Assembly: GCA_011389765.1 (NCBI GenBank)
Contig: JAABTT010000012.1
Coordinates: forward strand, 1-61,051
Direction: 5' to 3'
Origin: Desulfohalobiaceae bacterium S24
GTDB lineage: Bacteria; Desulfobacterota; Desulfovibrionia; Desulfovibrionales; Desulfothermaceae
DNA: 61,051 nucleotides
How positions within the stretch are numbered: position 1 is the first letter of the stretch; every line of letters starts with the position of its first letter. This document shows positions 18,304-28,711 of the stretch, piece after piece. Both the position numbers and the translations under genes were made by a program. Below the pieces are notes generated by a model. The model was not told the DNA's origin. It saw only the letters and a list, made by a program, of their open reading frames with translations, and did no database searches.

Positions 18304-18792
18304 ATGCAGGACAAACAGATTCACACTATCCGTGAACTAGTAGAGCCATTGCTTGCCTCCCTCGGGCTCAGCCTCTGGGGAATCGAAATGCAGGCCGCGC
18401 CCAGAGGAACTCTTCTCAGGATTTATGTGGAGTCTGAACACGGAGTAACGATTGATCAATGCAAGACGGTGAGCAAGCACCTGAGTCTGATCTTTGACGT
18501 AGAAGACCCTCTGCCGGGAAGCGCCTACACCCTGGAGGTCTCGTCACCCGGGCTTGAACGGCCTTTTTTCACAATCGAACAGCTCAGGCCATATCTGGGA
18601 CAAAAAATCGCTTTGAAATGCAGGGAGCCGGTCCGGGGCAGCAAAAAATGGCGCGGACGACTCAGCACAATTGAAGGAAAAAGCTTTTCGCTTCAAACGG
18701 AAAAAGAAAGCATCCCCTTTCACTGGGACCAATGCAGTCGGATTCATTTAGTTTACGAAGGTCCAGTTCCGGCCGGCAAAAGCAAAAACTAG
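18304..18792 (+). CDS. rimP: Ribosome maturation factor RimP
   Basis: 162 residues, the family's usual size. The N-terminal domain carries the typical LGIE-like stretch (LSLWGIEMQAAPRGTLLRIYVE) and YTLEVSSPGLERPF, followed by the SH3-like C-terminal domain. RimP is needed for 30S subunit maturation. It is first in the nusA-infB operon, the standard position. A 160-bp gap to nusA includes one stray end (TATACTGATCC, 18852-18862) resembling the 88-bp element's terminus. Confidence 0.95.
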   Translation: MQDKQIHTIRELVEPLLASLGLSLWGIEMQAAPRGTLLRIYVESEHGVTIDQCKTVSKHLSLIFDVEDPLPGSAYTLEVSSPGLERPFFTIEQLRPYLGQKIALKCREPVRGSKKWRGRLSTIEGKSFSLQTEKESIPFHWDQCSRIHLVYEGPVPAGKSKN

Positions 18793-18956
18793 CCGGCCGG
18801 GCATTCATTCTTCCACATGCCGGTATTAAGGATAAACATTATTTTCAGGCCTATACTGATCCGATTGAAGCTTCCGCCAAAGACCGAAGATCTCGGTATT
18901 GCAAGGGCTGATTTTGGGAAAAGTTTCGTTGGAGCAGTATATCTCGGAGGCAATCC

Positions 18957-20222
18957 ATGAGTATGGAACTCAAAAAATCCATTGATCTCATCAGCAAAGA
19001 ACGGCGTATTGATCGGGACATCCTTGTTGACACCCTGGAAGAGGCTGTACGAACGGCTGTGAATAAAAAATTCGACAACCAGCTGGACATTGAAGTGAAC
19101 TTCAACGATGAGACCGGAGATATCGACGTCCACCAATTTAAAGTCGTCCTGGAGGAAGTAGAAGACCCGAATACCGAAATTAGCCTGGAAGAAGCTCAAA
19201 GCATTGACCCGGAAGTCCAAGTGGAAGATGAACTCGGCTTTAAACTGGAAATTGAAAATTTGGGGCGTATTGCAGCTCAATCCGCCAAGCAGGTGATTAT
19301 TCAGCGCATGCGTGATGCTGAACAGGAAATCATCTATGAAGAATTCATTGAACGAAAAGGCGAAACCATCAGTGGAACGATTCAGCGTCGGGACCGATCC
19401 GGCTGGATCATCAATCTGGGACGAACCGAAGCCGTCCTTCCGAAAAGCGAACAAGTGCCCAAGGAACATTACCGGCGGGGCGACCGTGCTCAGGGATACA
19501 TCCTGGATGTCAAAAAAGAATCCCGTGGTCCACAGATCGTGCTTTCCCGTTCCCATCCCGATTTCATGGCCGCGCTTTTCAAGATTGAAGTTCCGGAGAT
19601 CAGTGACGGGACCATAAAAATCATCGGCATTGTCAGAGATCCAGGCTTTCGAGCCAAAATATCACTGCTTTCCAATGATCGGGATGTCGATCCTGTCGGA
19701 GCCTGCGTCGGTGTCCGCGGTTCACGGATCAACAAGGTGGTCCAGGAGTTTAAAGGGGAAAAAATCGACATCGTCCTCTGGAGCCCGGACATCACCACCT
19801 ACGCGGTCAATGCCCTGTCTCCGGCCCGGATTCACAGCATCACCGTGGATGAAGACGAAAAAAAACTTGAGGTGATCGTGCCAGACGATCAATACCACCT
19901 GGCTGTAGGTCGGAAAGGTCAGAACGTCAAACTGGCCAGCAAACTCCTGGGCTGGGACATCGACATCATCACCGACAGCCGATACGGAGAGCTCTACGCC
20001 GACCGCCAGGAACTGGAACAGCTCGGCAGCGTCGTGAATATCGGCATTGAAAATTTCCTCGCGGCCGGCTTTCAATCCCTGGAAAGCCTGCAGAATGCAT
20101 CCGAAGAGGAATTGCTGGCCATTCAAAACATGGACCCGGACAAGATCGTTGATCTTCGTTCCGCCATGAACCTCTTGGGCAACTCCGAATCGGAAGACAA
20201 AACTGAAGAAGATGCAGAATGA
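18957..20222 (+). CDS. nusA: Transcription termination/antitermination factor NusA
   Basis: 421 residues with the usual order: N-terminal RNA-polymerase-binding domain (1-125), S1 domain (about 130-200, GTIQRRDRSGWIINLG), and KH domains with GACVGVRGSRINKVVQE and VGRKGQNVKLASKLLGW. A short C-terminal HhH-like region (EELLAIQNMD) replaces the long acidic repeats of E. coli NusA. TCGGAGG precedes the ATG. It modulates pausing and termination. Confidence 0.97.
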   Translation: MSMELKKSIDLISKERRIDRDILVDTLEEAVRTAVNKKFDNQLDIEVNFNDETGDIDVHQFKVVLEEVEDPNTEISLEEAQSIDPEVQVEDELGFKLEIENLGRIAAQSAKQVIIQRMRDAEQEIIYEEFIERKGETISGTIQRRDRSGWIINLGRTEAVLPKSEQVPKEHYRRGDRAQGYILDVKKESRGPQIVLSRSHPDFMAALFKIEVPEISDGTIKIIGIVRDPGFRAKISLLSNDRDVDPVGACVGVRGSRINKVVQEFKGEKIDIVLWSPDITTYAVNALSPARIHSITVDEDEKKLEVIVPDDQYHLAVGRKGQNVKLASKLLGWDIDIITDSRYGELYADRQELEQLGSVVNIGIENFLAAGFQSLESLQNASEEELLAIQNMDPDKIVDLRSAMNLLGNSESEDKTEEDAE

Positions 20223-20234
20223 GCTAAGCCATTC

Positions 20235-20477
20235 ATGAACACGACACACCATCGGCACATTCCCACCAGAATGTGCGTGATCTGCCGCCGGCGTTTTCCC
20301 AGGAACAGCCTGAACAGGTTTGTGAAAGGAACGAACAGCCAGGGCAAAATGACCGTATACGCGGATGAAAAAAAACGCATGCCCGGACGTGGGTTTTATG
20401 TCTGCAACAGCAGGACCTGTCAGAAAAAAATCGAAAAAGTGAGCGGTTGGCACTGTAAGTGCAGGGGGGAGTCATGA
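20235..20477 (+). CDS. ylxR: YlxR (DUF448) RNA-binding protein
   Basis: 80 residues with the signature [19 protein letters not shown] and the later [15 protein letters not shown]. YlxR/RnpM is an RNA-binding protein of the nusA-infB operon that, in Gram-positives, modulates RNase P. Its stop overlaps the infB start (ATGA at 20474-20477), implying translational coupling. Confidence 0.93.
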   Translation: MNTTHHRHIPTRMCVICRRRFPRNSLNRFVKGTNSQGKMTVYADEKKRMPGRGFYVCNSRTCQKKIEKVSGWHCKCRGES

Positions 20478-23056
20478 CCACCATGATGCGAGTGAGAGAC
20501 CTATCAACACAACTGAATATTTCCAACAAGGATTTATTGCATTTGCTCAGAGAAGAGAACATTCCGGTCAAGAGCCACATGAGCGGTCTGACTGAAGAAC
20601 AGGTCCAGCTGGTCCGGCAAAAAATCATTGAACACGGCAGAGACAGTCAATCCGACAGAAAAGTCACTTCCAGCGGAGTGATTGTCAGGCGCAGGCGACA
20701 TCCGAAAAAAGAGGAAGCAGTTCCCCCGAGTCCTCCAGCGGAACACGCCGAAGTTGAAGCGGCCCCGGTTGAACAGGCAGAAGCCGAAGCACCGGAAACA
20801 CCGGCTCCCCTGAGGGAAGGCGCGGAACCCGCCCCCCCGGAATCCGCCCCTGAACATGAGACCAAAACAGCTCCGGAGCCTGCCGAAAGCCAAGCGCCTG
20901 CCGAGACGGCCAAAGGAGAAAAAGAAGTCGGACTGCACAAGGCGGCCCCGAAAAAGCGCTCCAGAAAAAAGAAAAAAGTGGTGGAGCCGCCCAGCGTAAC
21001 CGTTATTTCCAGGCCCGAACCCAGCGCCAAACCCGAGCCTCCGGCCAAAAGCCCCAAACCCGAAAGTCCGGAGGAAACCTCCAAAAAGAAACGTAAAAAA
21101 GACAAGCGGGTGGTGGATGTCTCCGGTTTATACCAGAAAACGGAAGCCCCGCAACCGCAGCAGGCGGCTCCTCCGAAAAAGAAAAAGAAAGGGGAGGTCA
21201 GGGAGAAGCAGCTGGGCAAGATCGTGAAGAGCAGACGGCCGGCCCGGGGCAAACAACAACAGAAAGCAGAGCCCAAAGTCACCACCCAGCCGATCAAAGC
21301 CGCCAAGCGGAAGATCCGCATGGAAGAAGCCATCCGAGTCTCGGATTTGGCTCAGGAGATCGGGGTCAAGGCCCAGGAGATCATCAAAACCCTGTTTAAT
21401 TTCGGGGTTATGACCACCATCAATAACTCCTTGGACCTGGACACGGCAACCCTGGTTGCGGCTGAATACGGCTACGATGTGGAAGATGTCGGATTCTCCG
21501 AGGAATCTTTTCTGATGCCCAAAAAAGAGGATCAATCGGAAGATTTGCAGATCAGATTTCCGGTGGTGACCATCATGGGACATGTCGATCACGGCAAGAC
21601 CTCCCTTTTGGATGCCGTCAGGGAATCCAAAGTCATGGCCGGTGAAGCCGGAGGGATCACCCAGCATATCGGGGCCTACCATGTCCAAACGGACAGGGGG
21701 TCGCTGGTCTTTTTGGACACGCCTGGACATGAAGCTTTTACTGAAATGCGCTCCCGGGGCGCACAGGTCACGGATATCGTCATCCTTATTGTCGCGGCCG
21801 ACGACGGTGTTATGGACCAGACCAGAGAAGCGATCAATCATGCCAAGGCCGCCCAAGTGCCGATCATTGTCGCCATCAATAAAATCGACAAGGACAACGC
21901 CGATCTAGATCGGGTCAAAAGAGAGCTGGCCGATTTCGGACTGATCTCCGAGGAATGGGGCGGCGATACCATCTTTGCCAATATTTCCGCGAAGCAAAGA
22001 ACCGGGATTGAGCAACTCATGGAAATGGTCCTGCTCCAGGCGGAAGTCCTCGAACTCAAGGCCAATCCCAACAAAAGGGCCCGGGGCCATATTGTCGAGG
22101 CCAAGCTGGATAAAGGGCGGGGACCGGTGGGAACCGTCCTGGTCCAGGAAGGGACCCTGCATACCGGAGACTTTTTTGTCTGCGGTCTTTTTGGGGGCAA
22201 GATCAGGGCGCTGCTGGACGATATGGGTCAGGTCATCAAAATGGCCGGACCGTCCATGCCTGTTGTGATTCAGGGATTTGACGGCATTCCCAATGCCGGA
22301 GACGAACTGGTGGTGGTCGAAGACGACAAGACCGTGAAAAAAGTCGTTGACGCCCGCCGGACCAAGCACAGGGAACGTGAATTGGCCAAGGAAGGCAAGG
22401 TCACCCTGGAGAGCTTCTTTGCCGCCAAGGCCGAAGAAGATATCAAGACCCTGAATATGATTGTCAAAGCGGATGTGCAGGGCTCCCTGGAAGCCATCCA
22501 GGACTCCATCAATAAGCTCTCCACGGACAAAGTCAAAATCAACAGCATCCACGGAGGCATCGGGGCCATCACTGAAACCGACGTCAAACTGGCCGCCGCC
22601 TCCTCGGCCGTGATCATCGGCTTTAATGTCCGCCCCTCGGCCAAAGCCAAGGAAGAGGCTGAAAAAGAACAGGTTGACATCCGTTTCTACGATGTCATCT
22701 ATCACCTGGTCAATGAAGTCAAAGAGGCCATGGCCGGCATGCTGGCCCCGGTCACCCGAGAGGTGTATCTCGGGCAGTCCGAAGTCAGAGAAGTCTTCAC
22801 CATCCCCAAGGTGGGCACGATTGCCGGATGTTTTGTCCTGGACGGCAAGCTGCTGCGCAATGCCAAAGTACGCCTGATCCGCGACGGGGTGGTTGTCTAT
22901 ACCGGACAACTCAGCTCTCTGAAACGCTTCAAGGACGATGCCAAAGAAGTGACCAAGGATTATGAATGCGGGGTGGGTCTGGAAAAATTCAACGACATCA
23001 AGATCGGTGATATCATCGAGGCCTATGACGAAGTCCAGGAAAAAGCCACCTTGTAA
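20474..23056 (+). CDS. infB: Translation initiation factor IF-2
   Basis: 860 residues starting at the ATG that overlaps the ylxR stop, with GGGGGAG four bases upstream. There is an N-terminal IF2_N helix ([16 protein letters not shown]), then a long Glu/Ala/Pro/Lys-rich linker (about 55-270), a second IF2_N copy and the GTPase domain: [22 protein letters not shown]2 domains II, III and IV follow. It positions initiator tRNA on the 30S subunit. Confidence 0.97.
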   Translation: MTTMMRVRDLSTQLNISNKDLLHLLREENIPVKSHMSGLTEEQVQLVRQKIIEHGRDSQSDRKVTSSGVIVRRRRHPKKEEAVPPSPPAEHAEVEAAPVEQAEAEAPETPAPLREGAEPAPPESAPEHETKTAPEPAESQAPAETAKGEKEVGLHKAAPKKRSRKKKKVVEPPSVTVISRPEPSAKPEPPAKSPKPESPEETSKKKRKKDKRVVDVSGLYQKTEAPQPQQAAPPKKKKKGEVREKQLGKIVKSRRPARGKQQQKAEPKVTTQPIKAAKRKIRMEEAIRVSDLAQEIGVKAQEIIKTLFNFGVMTTINNSLDLDTATLVAAEYGYDVEDVGFSEESFLMPKKEDQSEDLQIRFPVVTIMGHVDHGKTSLLDAVRESKVMAGEAGGITQHIGAYHVQTDRGSLVFLDTPGHEAFTEMRSRGAQVTDIVILIVAADDGVMDQTREAINHAKAAQVPIIVAINKIDKDNADLDRVKRELADFGLISEEWGGDTIFANISAKQRTGIEQLMEMVLLQAEVLELKANPNKRARGHIVEAKLDKGRGPVGTVLVQEGTLHTGDFFVCGLFGGKIRALLDDMGQVIKMAGPSMPVVIQGFDGIPNAGDELVVVEDDKTVKKVVDARRTKHRERELAKEGKVTLESFFAAKAEEDIKTLNMIVKADVQGSLEAIQDSINKLSTDKVKINSIHGGIGAITETDVKLAAASSAVIIGFNVRPSAKAKEEAEKEQVDIRFYDVIYHLVNEVKEAMAGMLAPVTREVYLGQSEVREVFTIPKVGTIAGCFVLDGKLLRNAKVRLIRDGVVVYTGQLSSLKRFKDDAKEVTKDYECGVGLEKFNDIKIGDIIEAYDEVQEKATL

Positions 23057-23088
23057 TTTTTGGGCCGGCAGACCGGCCCAAAAATTAC
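23053..23088. terminator. Strong hairpin at the infB stop (bidirectional terminator-like)
   Basis: A perfect 16-bp stem, 23053-23068 with 23073-23088, with a 4-base loop. A/T runs lie on both sides, and the infB stop codon is inside the 5' arm. It could end transcription or only stabilise the 3' end, since downstream genes are in the same order as the usual operon. Confidence 0.75.
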
Positions 23089-23131
23089 ATATGGCTTTTT
23101 CATCTCCATTCAGAGTTCTTTAGTAGCGCGG

Positions 23132-23156
23132 GGCCGGCTCTCGGAGAGAGCCGGCC
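23132..23156. repeat. Perfect 11-bp hairpin between infB and ylxP
   Basis: GGCCGGCTCTC (23132-23142) and its complement (23146-23156) are separated by three bases. It is a REP-like intergenic palindrome. Confidence 0.7.
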
Positions 23157-23257
23157 TACTGAAAGAGTTTCAAAAGTGGAAAGTACTTTTGAAGGATTCC
23201 GCCTTTTCTAAACAGACTGCAGGCTCGGCGCCAGGAAATGGAGATCAGAGCGAAATA

Positions 23258-23545
23258 ATGAACATCGGCACCTTGAAAATTGAATTCCGGCTGCATGGGG
23301 TCTCTTCCCTGAAGGAAAAACGGGGAATCGCCAACAGCCTGAAGCAGAAGCTCCGGAACAAATTCAATGTGGCGGTGGCGGAAACAGATTCTCAGGACAG
23401 TCTGCACAGCCTTCAACTGGCGATGGTCACTGTCTCCGGCGATGTCCAGCGCATCCAGAGCATCCTGAGCAAGGGCCTGGCCATGATCGAAGCCATCAGC
23501 GGCGAAGAGATTGTGGATGTCCAGACCGAGGTTTTCGGGGCTTGA
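23258..23545 (+). CDS. ylxP: YlxP (DUF503) family protein
   Basis: 95 residues: LKIEFRLHGVSSLKEKRGIANSL matches the DUF503 core. The ATG at 23258 has GGAG upstream. The frame remains open for 66 codons before it, but that part is repeat-derived and unlike the family. The gene often sits between infB and rbfA; the function is unknown, probably ribosome- or RNA-related. Confidence 0.9.
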   Translation: MNIGTLKIEFRLHGVSSLKEKRGIANSLKQKLRNKFNVAVAETDSQDSLHSLQLAMVTVSGDVQRIQSILSKGLAMIEAISGEEIVDVQTEVFGA

Positions 23546-23650
23546 GGTCCTCCAGTTTGAAGCGGGCTTCGCCCGCAAATCAAAGGTTCCAGGTTCACGG
23601 TTCACGGTTAAGAGAAAAGAGCTTTTCAAACGACCCAGAATGAAAATAAA

Positions 23651-23769
23651 TAAAATTTTTTTCGGATGGGAGGAATACAGTGCATTGGATTCTCAAGCAT
23701 AGAGACCCACTGTCACACTCTCCGGAAAATTATTTAACCACTGTATTCCTCCCATCCGGAAAAATTTTA
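23651..23769. repeat. 31-bp inverted repeats flanking the rbfA leader
   Basis: Arms at 23651-23682 and 23739-23769 are complementary over about 31 bp with one or two mismatches; each contains GGATGGGAGGAATACAGTG or its complement. The right arm reaches the first base of the rbfA start codon, so the ribosome-binding region can be locked in the stem. Confidence 0.85.
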
Positions 23770-24113
23770 TGAGGAAGGCACATTCGATTCGAGCCCACCG
23801 GCTTGAAGAACAAATACTGCAGGAACTGGGGCGCATTCTGGTGGAAGAAATCCAGGACCCCAGATTGAAACTGGTGACCTTCAGCGGAGTTCGCCTGAAT
23901 ACGGATTTGAGCGTTGCCGAAGTCCTTTACACCCATAGCGGGGAACCGGAAAAAGAAGCAGCCGTCACCAAGGCCCTGAAAGCGGCCGGAAAATTCTTGC
24001 GCTACAGACTCGGAAAAGAAGTCGATCTGCGCTATGTCCCTGAGCTTCGCTTCAAATGGGACGAATTTCTCGAGGAAATGATCCATGTCGACCCAAAGAA
24101 AAAAGATCATTGA
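23769..24113 (+). CDS. rbfA: Ribosome-binding factor A
   Basis: 114 residues with the family core (LEEQILQELGRILVEEIQDPRL then VTFSGVRLNTDLSVAEVLY). RbfA matures 16S rRNA and is a cold-shock factor. No proper Shine-Dalgarno is present apart from GGAAAAATTTT inside the inverted repeat. The gene overlaps nrnA by 29 bp. Confidence 0.93.
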   Translation: MRKAHSIRAHRLEEQILQELGRILVEEIQDPRLKLVTFSGVRLNTDLSVAEVLYTHSGEPEKEAAVTKALKAAGKFLRYRLGKEVDLRYVPELRFKWDEFLEEMIHVDPKKKDH

Positions 24114-25086
24114 AGCCATTGAACAGGGACAGCGCTTCCTGGTGACCGCCCATGTCAATCCTGACGGTGATGCCGTCGGTTCACTGATCGCTCTTCTGCA
24201 TCTCTTGAAAAAGCTGCAAAAACACTGTGAAATTGTTATTCCATTTCCCGGTGTTCCGGATAAGTTTTACTGGCTGGACTTTGGTGGAGATGGTGAGGCC
24301 TATGCAATGACCGATCCGGCAACCTGCTGCCCGGCTTCCAAGGCAATCGATGCTTTTCTGGTAGTGGACTGCGGGACACGCGAACGCGTTCAACAGGAAC
24401 TCCAACCCTGCCTTGAGTCCTGCCGGGTCCTGAATATCGATCACCACCCGGATAATACCCTTTTTGGAGATCTGAACTGGGTTGATGCCGGCAAATCTTC
24501 GGTCGGGGAGATGATCGCTCTGCTGGCCATGGATCTCGGCGTTCCGCTGACCGGGGCTCTGGCCGAAGGACTCTACCTGGCCATGGCCACGGACACCGGT
24601 TTTTTCACCTACAGCAACACCGGGCCGGAAACCCTGCGCATCACTGCGCAGATCATTGAAAACGGATTCGATCTCGACCGGCTGAACAGACGTCTGCAGC
24701 GTCAATCCAGCCTGAACAAGATTCATCTCCAGGGTCTGGCCATGTCCCGGGCCAGACAGTATTCGGAAGGGCAGATAGGGGTCATCCGCGTGGAGAAGGA
24801 ACTCTTCGAGCGGACTCAGACTGGCCCGGAAGACTGCGAAGACTTGATCAACCATATCCGGGCGATCCAATCCGTCCTGGTGGCCGTCAGCCTGCGGGAG
24901 GAGAACGGGGAAATTAAGTTCAGCCTGCGCTCCTGGGGTGAAGTCGACGTCAAATCCATCGCGGCCCAATTCAACGGAGGCGGACATATCAATGCCTCCG
25001 GCGGAAGGATACAGGGCTCCCTTGACGCAGCTGAAGAGCTGCTGGTGAGCGCCGTGCAAACCCGAATTCGGGACGGAAATGGCTGA
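24085..25086 (+). CDS. nrnA: DHH-family oligoribonuclease / pAp phosphatase NrnA
   Basis: 333 residues with the DHH motifs: HVNPDGDAVGS, VVDCGT, DHHPDN, and the C-terminal DHHA1 GGGHINASGG. NrnA degrades nano-RNAs and dephosphorylates pAp (3'-phosphoadenosine 5'-phosphate), a by-product of sulfate assimilation. It overlaps rbfA at its start and truB at its end (8 bp), so it is tightly coupled within the operon. Confidence 0.95.
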   Translation: MSTQRKKIIEAIEQGQRFLVTAHVNPDGDAVGSLIALLHLLKKLQKHCEIVIPFPGVPDKFYWLDFGGDGEAYAMTDPATCCPASKAIDAFLVVDCGTRERVQQELQPCLESCRVLNIDHHPDNTLFGDLNWVDAGKSSVGEMIALLAMDLGVPLTGALAEGLYLAMATDTGFFTYSNTGPETLRITAQIIENGFDLDRLNRRLQRQSSLNKIHLQGLAMSRARQYSEGQIGVIRVEKELFERTQTGPEDCEDLINHIRAIQSVLVAVSLREENGEIKFSLRSWGEVDVKSIAAQFNGGGHINASGGRIQGSLDAAEELLVSAVQTRIRDGNG

Positions 25087-26059
25087 AATTTCGAAGCAGG
25101 AGAGGAAGCTGCCCGGGCAGCAGCACGGGGTCCTGCTGGTGAACAAACCCAAAGGTCCCACGTCCACTGATTGTCTGGAAAAAATCAAGCACAGACTGGG
25201 ACAGAAAAAAATCGGACACGCCGGAACCCTGGACCCCAACGCCCGGGGACTGCTCATTGTTCTCCTGGGCCAGGGCACGAAACTGGCCCCCTATCTCGGG
25301 CAGGGGCGCAAGACGTATCAAGGCCGGCTGCGTCTGGGACTGGAGACGGACACCTATGATATCCAGGGGCGGATCACGGCCGAGCATCCCTGGGAAAACA
25401 TCGACCCCCGGTCGGTCCTGGAGGAGATACGGACCTGGAATCTGATTGACGAGCAGCTTGTCCCGCCGTATTCCGCGGCCAAGTACAAAGGCAAGCCCCT
25501 CTATGCCAGGGCGAGGCAGAACCGGTATGTCCCGGAAAAAACAAAACCGATTACTATTGACCATGTCGAGGCTTTCGATTTATCTTTACCGTATGTGTCC
25601 TTCCGAGTCGTATGCTCGCCGGGCACCTATATACGCTCCCTGGCCCACAGCCTGGGGAAGCGTCTCGCGTGCGGCGCGGTGCTGACTGACCTTGTCCGCG
25701 AAAAGAGCGAACCTTTTGAGCTCTCCCGGGCCCATCACCTCCTGGATATTCTGGAGGAACCCCGGAGGCTTCAAAATCGAGTCCGTTCCATCGCCGACAG
25801 TCTGCCCCACTGGCCTCATGTCCGTCTGAACAACCGTCAAACGAGAGACATACAAAACGGTCTCCGTTTGTCTGTGGACGACCTTGATCCGGACCGTTCC
25901 GTTGCTCCGGGCGATACAGCCCTCCTTCTGAGCCCTGAAGGAGAGCCGCTGGCCCTGGCCGGAGCAAAGGAAGAGGGCCGCTTCATGTATTGGGCCGTAA
26001 TCCGGGGGCTTTGGTCCTCGTCAGCAAACCCGCAGCAGGCACCAAACACCAAACAATGA
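25079..26059 (+). CDS. truB: tRNA pseudouridine(55) synthase
   Basis: 326 residues. The catalytic Asp52 lies in [13 protein letters not shown]; other motifs are [32 protein letters not shown] and [15 protein letters not shown]. It makes pseudouridine 55 in the tRNA T-loop. The C-terminal ~15 residues (Ser/Asn/Gln-rich) are probably unstructured. Confidence 0.96.
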   Translation: MAEISKQERKLPGQQHGVLLVNKPKGPTSTDCLEKIKHRLGQKKIGHAGTLDPNARGLLIVLLGQGTKLAPYLGQGRKTYQGRLRLGLETDTYDIQGRITAEHPWENIDPRSVLEEIRTWNLIDEQLVPPYSAAKYKGKPLYARARQNRYVPEKTKPITIDHVEAFDLSLPYVSFRVVCSPGTYIRSLAHSLGKRLACGAVLTDLVREKSEPFELSRAHHLLDILEEPRRLQNRVRSIADSLPHWPHVRLNNRQTRDIQNGLRLSVDDLDPDRSVAPGDTALLLSPEGEPLALAGAKEEGRFMYWAVIRGLWSSSANPQQAPNTKQ

Positions 26060-26084
26060 CCAACACATCAAAGGAGGAATGGCT

Positions 26085-26354
26085 GTGGTTTTAAGTGTCG
26101 AAGAAAAAAAGAACGTGATTGAGAAGTTCCGGCAACATGAAAATGATACCGGATCTCCCGAGGTCCAGGTCGCCCTGCTGACCAACAGAATCCAGTATCT
26201 GACCGAACATTTTAAACAGCACAAGCATGATTTTCATTCCAGAAACGGCCTGCTGAAGCTTGTGGGACAACGGAGAAAACTGCTCAGTTATCTGAGAAAA
26301 AAAGACGTCAACCGCTACCGCGAGTTGATCAGCAGTTTGAAACTGCGCAAATAA
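26085..26354 (+). CDS. rpsO: Ribosomal protein S15
   Basis: An 89-residue protein if started at the GTG at 26085, exactly the standard S15 length, with AGGAGG seven bases upstream. The ATG at 26079 is only one base from that site. Family motifs: [31 protein letters not shown] and [12 protein letters not shown]. It binds 16S rRNA helix 22. It precedes pnp, as in most bacteria. Confidence 0.97.
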   Translation: MVLSVEEKKNVIEKFRQHENDTGSPEVQVALLTNRIQYLTEHFKQHKHDFHSRNGLLKLVGQRRKLLSYLRKKDVNRYRELISSLKLRK

Positions 26355-26372
26355 GAAGGAGAAAAAATTATT

Positions 26373-28565
26373 TTGAAACAAAACACATCGCAAAACACAC
26401 GACTCAGGACCGAAATCGATGCCCGGGAATATTTGATCGAATCCGGAAAAATGGCCCGTCAGGCCCACGGAGACATCTGGATCCAATCCGGGGATACCGT
26501 GGTCCTGGTCACTGCCGTCACCCAGGCCTTAACCAGGGACATCGACTTTTTGCCTCTGGTTGTGGACTATCAGGAAATGTCCTATGCCTCCGGAAGGATC
26601 CCGGGGAGCTACTTCCGCAGAGAAATCGGACGACCCAGCGAGCGGGAAACCCTGGTCTCACGGTTGATCGACAGGCCGATTCGGCCTTTGTTTCCAACCG
26701 GTTTTTTTCAAGAGATCCAGGTTATTGCCACGGTCCTCTCCGCTGATCCGGACTATGATCCCGATGTTCTGGCCATTACCGGTGCCTCGGCCGCCCTGCA
26801 CATTTCAAAGATTCCCTTTCAGGGGCCAATTGCCGGAGCCCGGGTCGGGTATGTGGACGAACGCTTCATCCTCAATCCGACCCAGGCCGAACTCAAAAGA
26901 AGCGTGATCAATATTATCATGGCCGGGTCAAAAGAAGCCGTGGTTATGGTTGAAGGAGAAACCCGCTTCGCTTCGGAAGAACTTCTGGCCGAGGCCTTGT
27001 CTTTCGGGCATAAACACATGCAGCCCCTCATAGAGCTCCAGTACGAACTCAGAGGGCTGAGCGGCAAGCCGAAAATCGAAGTCAAAGAACCGGAACAGGA
27101 TACGGAACTCATTGCCGCGGTTCGGGACGTTGCCGCGACACCCCTGGAAAAGGCCTTGCAGGTTCAAGACAAGATCGAACGTAAAGACGCCAAGAGCCGG
27201 GTCAAAGAAGATGTTCTGGATACCTTGTCCGAACGCTTCCCGGAGGAACAGGAGCGGCTCAAAAAGGTACCCGCCCTGTTCAAAGACCTGGAAAGCGAAA
27301 TCGTCCGGGGTATGATCCAGGAGAATCAGACCAGAATCGACGGCCGGGACCTGACCACGGTTCGGGAGCTGAACATGGAAGTCGGTCTGCTGCCCAGAGT
27401 GCACGGATCAGCCCTGTTTACCCGGGGCGAGACCAAGGCGCTGGGGGTGGCCACCCTGGGCAGCGCCAGGGACGAACAGCGCATGGAGACCTTGAGCGGC
27501 GAACAGAACAAGCGCTTTATGCTCCATTACAACTTCCCCCCGTATTGCGTGGGCGAGGCCAAGATGCTCCGCGGTCCTGCCAGACGGGAAATCGGTCACG
27601 GCGTTCTGGCTGAACGGTCCTTGACCCCTGTTTTGCCTTCCGCAGAAGACTTCCCCTTCACCATCCGCATTGTGTCCGAGGTTATGGAAAGCAACGGCTC
27701 ATCCTCCATGGCCACGGTCTGCGCCGGAAGTCTGGCTCTCATGGATGCCGGCGTTCCGATCACGGCGCCTGTGGCCGGAATCGCCATGGGTTTGATCAAG
27801 GAAAAGGACGAGTATTTCATCCTGACCGATATTCTGGGCGACGAAGATCATCTGGGCGATATGGATTTCAAGGTCGCCGGGACCAAAGACGGAATCACCG
27901 GGATACAGATGGATATCAAAATATCCGGCATCCCGCCGGATATTCTGGGCAAGGCCCTTGTCCAGGCCAGGACCGCCAGGCTCGGGATTCTGGAACAGAT
28001 GGAGGAGGTCCTTTCCGGTCCCCGCAGGGACCTTTCGACGTACGCCCCGCAGTACAGGAGCATTGAGGTCTCCACGGACAAGATCAAAGACGTGATCGGT
28101 CCCGGAGGCAAGCACATCAAGGCCATTACCCAGGAAACCGGCGCCTCCATTGATATCGACGACAACGGCATCATTTCGGTTTTCGCCCCGGACAGCAAGG
28201 CCCTGGAAAACGCCACGGAAATGATCCTCTTTTATGATCAAAAAGCCGAAGTGGGCAAGGACTATGACGGCAAAGTCAAAAACGTAAAAGACTTCGGGGC
28301 CTTTGTGGAGATTCTCCCCGGACTGGAGGGTCTGGTCCATATTTCCCAGATGGATATCGGCCGGGTCGAAGACATCAGCAAAGTGGTCAATGTCGGCGAC
28401 GAGATGAAAGTCAAGGTCATTGAAATCGACGAGCGGACCGGAAAGATCCGCCTCAGCCGCAAAGCGGTGCTCCTGGAAGAAAAGGGTGAGACCTTTGATT
28501 TGGAAAATTCCGGAAGACCGTCCGGCAACAGAGACCGACGGCCCAATCCCAGAAACCGGCGATAG
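26373..28565 (+). CDS. pnp: Polyribonucleotide nucleotidyltransferase (PNPase)
   Basis: 730 residues: two RNase PH domains (about 10-215 and 310-530) joined by a helical domain, then KH (IKDVIGPGGKHIKAI) and S1 (DGKVKNVKDFGAFVEILPG). FFRREIGRPSE and LMDAGVPI match the active-site regions. The start is a TTG, 11 bases after AAGGAG. It degrades RNA 3' to 5' with phosphate. Confidence 0.97.
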   Translation: MKQNTSQNTRLRTEIDAREYLIESGKMARQAHGDIWIQSGDTVVLVTAVTQALTRDIDFLPLVVDYQEMSYASGRIPGSYFRREIGRPSERETLVSRLIDRPIRPLFPTGFFQEIQVIATVLSADPDYDPDVLAITGASAALHISKIPFQGPIAGARVGYVDERFILNPTQAELKRSVINIIMAGSKEAVVMVEGETRFASEELLAEALSFGHKHMQPLIELQYELRGLSGKPKIEVKEPEQDTELIAAVRDVAATPLEKALQVQDKIERKDAKSRVKEDVLDTLSERFPEEQERLKKVPALFKDLESEIVRGMIQENQTRIDGRDLTTVRELNMEVGLLPRVHGSALFTRGETKALGVATLGSARDEQRMETLSGEQNKRFMLHYNFPPYCVGEAKMLRGPARREIGHGVLAERSLTPVLPSAEDFPFTIRIVSEVMESNGSSSMATVCAGSLALMDAGVPITAPVAGIAMGLIKEKDEYFILTDILGDEDHLGDMDFKVAGTKDGITGIQMDIKISGIPPDILGKALVQARTARLGILEQMEEVLSGPRRDLSTYAPQYRSIEVSTDKIKDVIGPGGKHIKAITQETGASIDIDDNGIISVFAPDSKALENATEMILFYDQKAEVGKDYDGKVKNVKDFGAFVEILPGLEGLVHISQMDIGRVEDISKVVNVGDEMKVKVIEIDERTGKIRLSRKAVLLEEKGETFDLENSGRPSGNRDRRPNPRNRR

Positions 28566-28647
28566 AGAGCCTTGCATTGACCAAACCGGCTGCTCTATAT
28601 TCAAAACCAGAACAAGAGCCCGATCGTGTATTCTGGTTCATTTCAAA

Positions 28648-28692
28648 TAATTATGTGTCAGCTTTGCCAGAGGCAAAACTGACACATAATTA
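28648..28692. terminator. 21-bp stem-loop after pnp
   Basis: Arms 28648-28668 and 28672-28692 pair in 20 of 21 positions, with loop AGA. Terminal A/T-rich pairs make it a plausible bidirectional terminator for the operon. The apex (GTGTCAG...TGCC.AGAGGCA) resembles the hairpin in the composite repeat at 52657-52680. Confidence 0.7.
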
Positions 28693-28711
28693 GCTGATTC
28701 AAGAACGCCTT

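Noticed and set aside
23060-23257. N-terminal extension of YlxP
   Set aside because: The extra 66 codons cross two intergenic hairpins, and the family starts at the ATG at 23258.
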